DNA of 8,039 nt, from positions 1-8,039 of the forward strand of contig JALVQM010000507.1 of the NCBI GenBank assembly GCA_027025615.1, written 5' to 3'. Below, in pieces: positions 1 through 5,338 of this stretch; position 1 is the first letter of the stretch; every line of letters starts with the position of its first letter. A program made the translations under genes and the position numbers. Source of the DNA: Desulfobacteraceae bacterium (GTDB lineage: Bacteria; Desulfobacterota; Desulfobacteria; Desulfobacterales; Desulfosarcinaceae). The notes beneath the pieces are model-generated. The model had not been told where the DNA came from, did not search any database, and saw nothing but the letters and a program-made list of their open reading frames with translations.

Positions 1-152
1 TTTGGTGTTGGTTTTTTGTTTAATCTTTCAGCAAAAATTCCCACTAGCTCCTCTCTCTCTTCTATAGCATCTAACTTTATTCTATTTGCTGATAATCTCA
101 TTTCTTTTTTTGCAGATATTAAAATACATCCTATCCCTAGTTGGTTAGCAAT
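1..152. other. Unidentified sequence joined in frame to the glycosyltransferase
   Basis: This end segment is more AT-rich than its surroundings and carries a CT-repeat tract around 51-61. Read on the minus strand in the glycosyltransferase frame it is open and gives a plausible soluble alpha/beta sequence, including LGIGCILIS and AIEEREELVGIFAERL. It does not resemble the catalytic core expected after VDDGS in family 2 glycosyltransferases. It may be foreign DNA inserted into the gene, the product of a rearrangement, or a misjoined contig end. I do not recognise the family. Confidence 0.4.
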
Positions 153-428
153 TTGCTTTATCTGCTCATAACCCTCCATGATGGCAAAAACATTACTGGC
201 AAAATACTCCTGCCCATCCGGTCTTTCCCGATAATGATATCTTATAAAATCATACTTTCCCGCGTATTTTTTTATTATCGCCGGAGTATTATCTATGGAA
301 CCGTCATCAACGATGATCCATATTCCGGGCAGAACCGACTGGTACAATACACTTTGAATAGTTTCTTTTATATAAGCGGCTTCATTGAAAGCAGGTGTAA
401 TGATACAATATGATTCGATACGTTCCAC
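1..428 (-). CDS. Family 2 glycosyltransferase, N-terminal part (partial, probably disrupted)
   Basis: The minus-strand frame from a GTG at 428-426 stays open for 142 codons to the window edge. It begins VERIESYCIITPAFNEA, continues with ETIQSVLYQS and then WIIVDDGSIDNT, the nucleotide-sugar binding start of GT-A fold family 2 glycosyltransferases (PAFNE and VDDGS motifs). Such enzymes transfer sugars from NDP-sugars during polysaccharide or glycan synthesis, which suits an exosortase/EPS locus. The GTG start is chosen because AGGTG lies about 8 bases upstream and no ATG occurs between it and an in-frame TAG near 506. That stretch does encode a hydrophobic run (AIWLVLLFFLIFTG), so a rarer upstream start is possible. 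After EGYEQIKQ (about 153) the expected LDAD-type metal-binding segment does not appear; the frame continues with unrelated sequence (IANQLGIGCILISAKKEM and on). The family call is firm for 153-428; the rest is unidentified. Confidence 0.75.
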   Translation of the reverse strand, partial: MERIESYCIITPAFNEAAYIKETIQSVLYQSVLPGIWIIVDDGSIDNTPAIIKKYAGKYDFIRYHYRERPDGQEYFASNVFAIMEGYEQIKQIANQLGIGCILISAKKEMRLSANRIKLDAIEEREELVGIFAERLNKKPTP

Positions 429-571
429 AGACTGAACACCTGTAAAGATCAGAAAAAAAAGCAGAACCAGCCAGATGGCTCTGCTCTTGAAAAAACTTCT
501 TTTAATGTAGCTCTATATAATGATGGAATTGTAAAAAGTCTTCGAGTCCGTATACTGGCATTTTGACTACT

Positions 572-593
572 CCATCAGCCCGCAGGCTGTTGG
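572..593. repeat. Small inverted repeat (CAGCC-CGCA-GGCTG)
   Basis: A five-pair stem, CAGCC at 576-580 and GGCTG at 585-589 around a CGCA loop, is extended by CCA/TGG after one mismatch. No T-run follows on either strand, so it is not a standard terminator. It may be a transcript-stabilising or REP-like hairpin between the two minus-strand genes. Confidence 0.4.
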
Positions 594-687
594 GCGGAAA
601 CCAGTTTATTTCAAGATTATGGCCCCCGCTCAGTTTACATGGGGACAGCCATACGGGAATGTCACTGAAACAATAAACATCTCACAA

Positions 688-716
688 ATACTTGCCAGGC
701 GGGGTATGGCAAGTAT
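688..716 (-). terminator. Perfect 10-bp hairpin after the PEP-CTERM gene
   Basis: ATACTTGCCA at 688-697 pairs perfectly with TGGCAAGTAT at 707-716 across a nine-base loop. It lies 25 bases beyond the stop codon of the minus-strand PEP-CTERM gene, where an intrinsic terminator would be expected. Only a short broken T-stretch (TATTTGTG) follows on the minus strand, so termination may be weak or the hairpin may instead protect the 3' end of the message. Confidence 0.55.
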
Positions 717-741
717 GCATGATAAGATCCGCCAAATTCCC

Positions 742-1446
742 TCAAGTTTCTTTTTTCTTTCTCCTGGCCCCCGCAAGGCCGGCAAGACCGACACTGAACA
801 GGAGAATGGTGGCCGGCTCGGGATTTGGAACGACACTGGCCATGTCAACATCAAGAAATGTGTTGGCGATGCAATCTCCTCCCCAGCCGTTTACATACAG
901 TTGCAGCTCATAGATATCTTCGTGGTTCAGAGACAGATCAAAATGTTCAGTGGAATGAAGAAAATTACTTTCCCAGGACGCATGATGGCTCCAATCATAT
1001 AGATTAGACAGGACCTGAACTCCAGTGGTTGCATTAACCAAGCTATACCGGATAACAGGTGATTCATGGGTGCTGTCATCATGCACAGTGACATCAAACG
1101 TAAGGTTATCGAATTCGGATTGAAAGAGGTAGGTTGACGCTGCTGTAGCTTCCCCGTTCCAGCGCTGCGCAAAGGTCCTCACACTAAAATCACCGGCCCA
1201 GGATTCCGCAACCTCCGGATCAAGCCATCCATAATCCTGGGTGAGGCCGTCAGCCCTGGAGTGTAATGGTCCGTTTGAAGTCATGTCATAACTGCTGTAG
1301 ACTTCTCCCGGAAGAGAATTACTCCCGGCCGCTCCCCAGATATGATGACTTTGTGAAAGTATCGTGATACCAAGGGGCGCTGCATGGGAAAGACCGATAA
1401 AAAAGAAAGGCAGACAAAGAGTCAGAGACAATATATATTTCTTCAT
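742..1446 (-). CDS. PEP-CTERM sorting domain-containing secreted protein
   Basis: This 234-residue protein has a Sec signal peptide at residues 1-22 (MKKYILSL, hydrophobic core, cleavage after SHA) and a PEP-CTERM tag at the C-terminus. The tag has PNPEPATI at about 207-214, then a hydrophobic stretch (LLFSVGLAGLAG) and a basic tail (ARRKKKET). By family knowledge the tag directs the protein to the inner membrane, where an exosortase cuts near the PEP motif; such proteins end up at the surface or in the EPS matrix. The middle region is acidic, polar and rich in His, Trp and Asn, with predicted beta character and no domain I recognise. It has a single cysteine after the signal peptide (in GGDCIANTF), so no internal disulfide. 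The ATG start is supported by AAGGAA a few bases upstream and a sigma-54 promoter about 37 bases further on. It is the likely substrate of the exosortase encoded at the right end of the window. Confidence 0.92.
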   Translation of the reverse strand: MKKYILSLTLCLPFFFIGLSHAAPLGITILSQSHHIWGAAGSNSLPGEVYSSYDMTSNGPLHSRADGLTQDYGWLDPEVAESWAGDFSVRTFAQRWNGEATAASTYLFQSEFDNLTFDVTVHDDSTHESPVIRYSLVNATTGVQVLSNLYDWSHHASWESNFLHSTEHFDLSLNHEDIYELQLYVNGWGGDCIANTFLDVDMASVVPNPEPATILLFSVGLAGLAGARRKKKET

Positions 1447-1493
1447 ACAATTTCCTTTTTTTTGTTAAAAATCTTAGATTCCAAGCCTTACCC

Positions 1494-1509
1494 TGCAACT
1501 TGCATGCCA
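1494..1509 (-). promoter_or_regulatory. Sigma-54 (-24/-12) promoter of the PEP-CTERM gene
   Basis: The minus strand reads TGGCATGCAAGTTGCA. This matches the RpoN consensus TGGCAYR-N4-TTGCW at every defined position, with GG and GC at correct spacing. Transcription would start near 1483 and give a leader of about 37 bases that includes the ribosome-binding site. Sigma-54 promoters need an enhancer-binding activator; PEP-CTERM genes in floc-forming bacteria are known to be controlled by PrsK/PrsR with RpoN. Confidence 0.85.
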
Positions 1510-1593
1510 CAGATAACAACTCGACATTAACCGTATGATTACATACCGTTACATGACGACAGGGCTGTTCGCAGCAACATGCTGAAAAATCCG

Positions 1594-1725
1594 TTTTCCG
1601 GAAAAGAGAAAAAAACATCCGGATTCCAGGAAAAATTCCCTGAAAATGAATGATAAAACAACATTTAATGTTTATGATGAAATAAAAGAACCAGTTTCCT
1701 GAACTTTTTCAAGAAAATTCCAGAA
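1594..1725. promoter_or_regulatory. Cluster of TTCC-N-GAA dyads, candidate activator-binding sites
   Basis: Five related short dyads lie within about 130 bases upstream of the sigma-54 promoter. They are TTCCGGAA at 1596-1603 (inside the perfect palindrome TTTTCCGGAAAA), TTCCAGGAA at 1624-1632, TTCCCTGAA at 1636-1644, TTCCTGAA at 1696-1703 and TTCCAGAA at 1718-1725. They sit roughly 115 to 240 bases upstream of the expected start site, the usual distance for enhancers bound by sigma-54 activators. A separate palindrome, AACATT-T-AATGTT, is at 1660-1672. That these sites bind an activator is inference; the AT-rich composition makes some of the matches easier by chance. Confidence 0.35.
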
Positions 1726-1741
1726 AAATTTGCGGAAACAT

Positions 1742-1766
1742 GGAAAAAACCAGTGAGTATCTCACT
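1742..1766 (-). terminator. Intrinsic terminator of the beta-helix gene
   Basis: On the minus strand a perfect six-pair stem (AGTGAG, loop ATA, CTCACT; 1752-1766) is followed by GG and six T residues at 1749-1744. The hairpin overlaps the stop codon at 1762-1764. This would end the beta-helix transcript before the PEP-CTERM promoter and so keeps the two genes as separate units. Confidence 0.7.
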
Positions 1767-3612
1767 CAAGCAAGATTGAATATATTAATGAAATTATTCT
1801 GAAATCTTTTGGCGGTGCCGGGACACCGGGGCCGGACAAACCATAGATATCCACCTCTGTAATACTGTTCCAGTCATTGGCCGTATTGCCGTGCCCTGTT
1901 ATTCGCACATATCTCGCATGTGATTCCGATATATTAAATTGTTCCTGCTGCAGCGTTGCCCCACTGCTGCTTCCGCTGAAAACAGAAGTCCACTCAGTGC
2001 GGTCCACGGAAACCCGGATGTCAAATTGTGTCGCCCTCTGGTCTCCGTGATAGAAGGCTATGGCAACCTGTGCAACTCTGTTTTCAGACCCCAGGTCATA
2101 TTCAATCCATTGTCCATCTCCCTCCGCTGACCAGCGTGTTGCGAAATCGTTGTCAAGCGTATTTGCCGGTACATTACCGTCATCCGAACTCGCATCGACA
2201 CCATGAATTGCAAGTTGTTTGACAACTTCCCCCTGGGCATGGGTAGTAAATTCATAATCTGAGGAAACAGCAAGGTTATCGGAGGCATCTGTTGACCTTA
2301 CTCTATAGTGATAGCGAGTTTCAGGGTCCAGACCAGACAGGCTAACCGAATGTTCTGTCCGCAAGGCGCTGTCTAACACAGTAACTGAACCATACGACGT
2401 GGTGGTTCCATATTCAACCTGACTGTCAGCCTGTTCATTGGTTGACCAACTGATAACCGCACTGTCGTCCGAGATATTGGCCGCCTTTATATTACTCAAA
2501 ACAGGGGGGGTTGTGTCGCTGCCACCTCCGGAACCGTATTCTATAGCTCCCATGTCGGGAGTACCGGACCGGTTATTGTTGAAATAATCCGTTACAGGAA
2601 CATCAGGCCCAACAGTGCCGTTGTTAATTGCCGAACTTGTCTGTTTCAATGCAAAGTCAGATGCGGTGACATTTCGCTCCGCAGGACCGCCAATTCCGTG
2701 CATAACCGCAAAAGGGTCCGACTCTACATGGTCATTCCCGTGCAATGAATACCCCTGTCCGGCCACGCCGAGGAGGTTGTAATCAATATGGTGGTCACTT
2801 TGCTGACTTCCGCTAAAATGACTGTAATTGATGGAATGGGTAATATTATTGTAAATTTCCAGGTTATCAACATGGTCACCAATGGCAATACCTCCATATT
2901 GCCCCTGCCAGAAGGTATTATTATACATTTTCATGCCATCGGCATGCCAGACATACACAACAAAACCACTCTCAGGGGTATAGAATATATTATTCTTTAA
3001 TGTAATATTTCGGCTTGTTCCCGTACCTCCCATAAAGAAAGCTGACGTAGAGCGTACATCATAAACAAGGTTCCCCGTGAATTCGCTGTCACTTACCCCG
3101 AAAAGTTCAAAACCATCGCTATGACCATTATAGCAGGATCCACCCCCACTATCTGTACCAACACCATAAAGATGGAAAATTTTGGTACCGGAAAAAAAAA
3201 TATGATTGCTATTATACATTTCTACGCCATCGTCGGCAATATCGTGGATAGAACAGTCTGTAACATACACATAACTACTGTTGGAAACAATCCTTGCTCC
3301 ACTGCAGGCATCAACCATCCCGTTTATGTCACAGTTTTCCAATCTAATATTACTTGAACCGCTGATATCAACAACACTACCTGAATTGCTTGAAAAATTA
3401 CAGTTCCTGATCGTAATATTATCGCTGTTTGCGATAATCAATTTATCATAGGTTCCATTCTCATAGGTCAGGTTATTCTTTCCATTAATGGTAAGATCCG
3501 CCGCAAAAACATCATCAGCAAAGGCCAGTAACAACACAGATGCAAGGCAGCAGAAAAGGAGATGTCGATGCTCTAACAGTACCGTCTTCATAATTATGTT
3601 TTTCCAGGCCAT
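1762..3612 (-). CDS. Secreted parallel beta-helix protein with FN3 and discoidin (F5/8C) domains
   Basis: This 616-residue protein has a Sec signal peptide ending near residue 37 (FADDVFA before ADL). Residues about 40-360 form a right-handed parallel beta-helix, seen as recurring NITIRNCNF, NIRLENCDI, YVYVTDCSI and LEIYNNI rungs and the capping DYFNNNRSGTPDMGAIEYG typical of such folds. A fibronectin III domain follows at about 367-457 (TPPVLSNI, AVISWSTN, RYHYRVRSTD), then a discoidin/F5-8C carbohydrate-binding domain at about 465-591 (DNDFATRWSAEGDGQWIEYDLG, TEVDIYG). Beta-helix proteins of this plan are often polysaccharide lyases, epimerases or hydrolases, so an extracellular role on the locus's own polysaccharide is plausible; no catalytic residues can be assigned. 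There is no PEP-CTERM tag: the protein ends VPAPPKDFRIISLIYSILLE, like the first strand of another FN3 domain. An ATG at 3591 (MKTVLLEHRH) gives a more usual signal peptide and could be the true start; neither start has a strong ribosome-binding site. Confidence 0.88.
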   Translation of the reverse strand: MAWKNIIMKTVLLEHRHLLFCCLASVLLLAFADDVFAADLTINGKNNLTYENGTYDKLIIANSDNITIRNCNFSSNSGSVVDISGSSNIRLENCDINGMVDACSGARIVSNSSYVYVTDCSIHDIADDGVEMYNSNHIFFSGTKIFHLYGVGTDSGGGSCYNGHSDGFELFGVSDSEFTGNLVYDVRSTSAFFMGGTGTSRNITLKNNIFYTPESGFVVYVWHADGMKMYNNTFWQGQYGGIAIGDHVDNLEIYNNITHSINYSHFSGSQQSDHHIDYNLLGVAGQGYSLHGNDHVESDPFAVMHGIGGPAERNVTASDFALKQTSSAINNGTVGPDVPVTDYFNNNRSGTPDMGAIEYGSGGGSDTTPPVLSNIKAANISDDSAVISWSTNEQADSQVEYGTTTSYGSVTVLDSALRTEHSVSLSGLDPETRYHYRVRSTDASDNLAVSSDYEFTTHAQGEVVKQLAIHGVDASSDDGNVPANTLDNDFATRWSAEGDGQWIEYDLGSENRVAQVAIAFYHGDQRATQFDIRVSVDRTEWTSVFSGSSSGATLQQEQFNISESHARYVRITGHGNTANDWNSITEVDIYGLSGPGVPAPPKDFRIISLIYSILLE

Positions 3613-3668
3613 CTTAATGTACTTAGATTTTCTTTGAAAAGAAATGTGGGTGTTTAAAAAATGTTCTT

Positions 3669-3714
3669 CCGCCCAGGCGGGGACCAGCAGGTTTTTTTTT
3701 GAACCTGACCCCCC
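3669..3714. repeat. REP-like double hairpin
   Basis: Two adjacent inverted repeats occur: CCGCC-CA-GGCGG at 3669-3680 and CAGGTT-N8-AACCTG at 3688-3707, the second spanning a run of nine T. They are flanked by GGGG and CCCCCC, so the minus strand begins GGGGGGTCAGGTTC. G-rich GGGGTCAGG sequences with small palindromes are a pattern I associate with REP elements mobilised by RAYT (Y1 transposase-like) proteins. No transposase is in the window, so this would be a solitary copy. It would lie in the leader of the beta-helix transcript if the 3814-3829 promoter is used. Confidence 0.4.
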
Positions 3715-3813
3715 GTTTTCTTCGACTGGTCGCGCCCATAACGAATAAATTCATCTTACCGGCCTGGGACATAAAGGACAAATCAGGTGTAATTTTTTTC
3801 TCAAGATTTATAA

Positions 3814-3829
3814 TGCAATTAATACACCA
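3814..3829 (-). promoter_or_regulatory. Candidate sigma-54 promoter of the beta-helix gene
   Basis: The minus strand reads TGGTGTATTAATTGCA. GG at -24, TTGCA at -12 and their spacing fit the RpoN consensus; two positions after the GG differ. Transcription from here would start near 3803 and leave a leader of about 190 bases, longer than for the other two sites. This makes it weaker evidence than the PEP-CTERM promoter. Confidence 0.4.
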
Positions 3830-3945
3830 GAAAAGCATGATCACTCTTTTAAACTGCCTGGATTTTCCTTTTTCTGAAACAACTGACAAGTATATCGGGT
3901 TTCCGACCTCGCCGGAACGGTATTGGGCAATGCGTTACCGCGGCA

Positions 3946-3961
3946 TGGCAGCTCCCGTGCT
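3946..3961 (+). promoter_or_regulatory. Candidate sigma-54 promoter of the DUF362 gene
   Basis: TGGCAGCTCCCGTGCT has the TGGCA of the -24 box and TGC of the -12 box at the right spacing, with three mismatches to TGGCAYR-N4-TTGCW. The start site would be near 3972, leaving a leader of about 28 bases that contains GGAGG at 3989-3993. This geometry closely resembles that of the PEP-CTERM promoter. Confidence 0.5.
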
Positions 3962-3999
3962 GTACGGTATTTTAAAATAAACACTTATGGAGGCAGACA

Positions 4000-5289
4000 A
4001 TGTCCCTTTTCGTTCGCAGGCAATTCCTGAAATGGTTTGGCGCTGGGATAGGAATCTTATTAGCAGGCAGCCCTTTTAAATGGCTCAGGTTCCTGAAATC
4101 CAGCCGGGCGGACACCGTTCCTTTCAATGTCTATGTAGCATATAACGGCACTCCGACGATGAACGTAGCAGGGGTGCTCCAGCTTGCCGGCGGAATCACC
4201 CGTTTCATAGACCGGGATGACATTGTCGTTCTCAACCCGAATGGACAATGGCCCAAACAGGGTTATACCAATACGGAATGCATGAAGGCGCTGATTGACA
4301 TTATATTGAACCGGCCTGGAGGCTTCAGCGGTGAAATCATTATCGCCGAACATGTCCATTTCAGTCCGGCAAGAGCCCTGGGCGATGATTGTTGCTGGAA
4401 CATGGCCGCCGGCACCAATCGTATTAATAACTGGCAGGATATGAATTATTTTGAGCTGGTTGATCATTTTCACAATAATGGGCATCCCAATGTAAACGCC
4501 ATACCCCTTTACGATTCGAACCAAGCCCCTGACCACTGGGCAGCGGTTACTGGTCCCGCTGATATCCCCGAGGGCAAACATGGATGGGTGCGGACAACCT
4601 ATACCACAAATACCAATGGGGCAACCGTCCGATTATCCCACGCAATATTACGCTCGCCTTACAGTGGCATGCTGGTCGACCTGAAACATGGAGTATGGGA
4701 AAACGGCGGGTATAACGGCCGGCAGGTAAAACTAATTTTTCTACCCACCCTGAATAATCACAGCAGATACAACCACGAAGATTACGCCGGTCCAACCAGT
4801 GCCGTCAAGTGTCACCTGGGAATAGTTGAATTTGCCGGACCATCCGGGACATACAACCTGCACCACATCGGCTATGACAGTCATGACAATCCGGATGCAG
4901 TGGGCGAATCGGTCGGTCAACTGATCACGGAAATCCTCACTCCCGTATTTTACATGACCTGTGCCGAATATACGGGATACCGTGGCCGCACAACCAGTAC
5001 TGCTGCGCACACGAAAACGGTCGGTCTGTGTACCGACCCGGTAACCCTTGATTACTGGATGTGTAAATATGTAATGTATCCCATTGCCCCAAGCCAGACC
5101 TTTATGAATCCCGACAATGACAACAACCTGCGAAAAACGCTTCTAGGGTGTCACAGCAAAGGTGTCGGCACCCTGGACGAGTCGAAAATGATGGTGCTGA
5201 AAAAGGATATGATGGATCCAGGCCCGGGAGGCAGCACGAAACCGGGAAGCATTGTCCCTTTGATAAAGCCATTGATATTGAACAGCTGA
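4000..5289 (+). CDS. Tat-exported DUF362 domain-containing protein
   Basis: This 429-residue protein starts with a twin-arginine signal (VRRQFLKW, residues 5-12, then GAGIGILLAGSP and a cleavage region near 37), indicating folded export through Tat. The remainder matches the DUF362 pattern: an N-terminal segment with GGITRFIDRDDIVVLNPNGQW (about 64-84, conserved NPN), a strand GEIIIAEHV (111-119), VKCHLGI (269-275), and CTDPVTLDYW (344-353), the counterpart of the family's STDPVALD motif. The biochemical role of DUF362 proteins is poorly known; some carry 4Fe-4S clusters, but no ferredoxin-type cysteine cluster is seen here, only scattered cysteines including a CC pair at 131-132. The ATG is supported by GGAGG six bases upstream. 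It is transcribed against its neighbours, diverging from the beta-helix gene and converging with the VanZ gene 49 bases downstream. Use of Tat suggests a cofactor or folding in the cytoplasm, but this is inference. Confidence 0.85.
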   Translation: MSLFVRRQFLKWFGAGIGILLAGSPFKWLRFLKSSRADTVPFNVYVAYNGTPTMNVAGVLQLAGGITRFIDRDDIVVLNPNGQWPKQGYTNTECMKALIDIILNRPGGFSGEIIIAEHVHFSPARALGDDCCWNMAAGTNRINNWQDMNYFELVDHFHNNGHPNVNAIPLYDSNQAPDHWAAVTGPADIPEGKHGWVRTTYTTNTNGATVRLSHAILRSPYSGMLVDLKHGVWENGGYNGRQVKLIFLPTLNNHSRYNHEDYAGPTSAVKCHLGIVEFAGPSGTYNLHHIGYDSHDNPDAVGESVGQLITEILTPVFYMTCAEYTGYRGRTTSTAAHTKTVGLCTDPVTLDYWMCKYVMYPIAPSQTFMNPDNDNNLRKTLLGCHSKGVGTLDESKMMVLKKDMMDPGPGGSTKPGSIVPLIKPLILNS

Positions 5290-5338
5290 CCTTGTGCCTG
5301 CCGCAATTTGTCTTTTTGCTGCATCGGGTAATGCATGA

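Larger units (their letters stand above)
429..741. other. Intergenic region between PEP-CTERM gene and glycosyltransferase
   Basis: This stretch of about 310 bases has no credible gene. Open frames here on either strand overlap the PEP-CTERM gene and have unconvincing composition. It holds the hairpin at 688-716 just after the PEP-CTERM stop and a smaller hairpin at 572-593. The upstream signals of the glycosyltransferase should also lie here. I looked for a -24/-12 promoter facing the glycosyltransferase and found none; an AT-rich patch at about 500-512 could serve as a -10 region but has no good -35 partner. Confidence 0.5.
1447..1761. other. Regulatory intergenic region upstream of the PEP-CTERM gene
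   Basis: No gene is supported here; open frames are short and lack start signals or family features. The region contains the ribosome-binding site and sigma-54 promoter of the PEP-CTERM gene, a GTATG-ATTA-CATAC palindrome at 1533-1546 flanked by two copies of ACCGT, the TTCC-N-GAA dyad cluster, and the terminator of the beta-helix gene at the right end. Confidence 0.6.
3613..3999. other. Divergent intergenic region between beta-helix and DUF362 genes
   Basis: No convincing gene lies here. Frames open on each strand (3623-3889 minus, 3699-3980 plus) have low-complexity or unnatural composition and no family resemblance. The region holds a REP-like double hairpin at 3669-3707, a sigma-54-like site facing left at 3814-3829, another facing right at 3946-3961, and two dyads in between or nearby: TTCCG-N7-CGGAA at 3901-3917 and CGGTA-N13-TACCG at about 3919-3941. 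The pair of opposed promoters suggests that one bound activator could serve both genes. Confidence 0.5.

Noticed and set aside
495..545. Sigma-70 type promoter for the glycosyltransferase
   Set aside because: There is an AT-rich TATATA-like patch, but no acceptable -35 box at normal spacing.
619..1002. Plus-strand open frame of 127 codons, with overlapping minus-strand frames at 630-854 and 927-1172
   Set aside because: It lies opposite the PEP-CTERM gene, which has a signal peptide, sorting tag, ribosome-binding site and promoter; this frame has none of these and no family features.
3623..3980. Two short open frames in the divergent intergenic region (3623-3889 minus, 3699-3980 plus)
   Set aside because: They run through the hairpins and promoter-like sites, have no convincing ribosome-binding site and resemble no known family.
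4060..4581. Minus-strand open frame of 173 codons
   Set aside because: It is antisense to the well-supported DUF362 gene, with no ribosome-binding site or recognisable motif.
5290..5338. TGCAT-N6-ATGCA dyad (5320-5335) as a terminator between the convergent DUF362 and VanZ genes
   Set aside because: The stem is only five pairs, and no T-run follows it on either strand.
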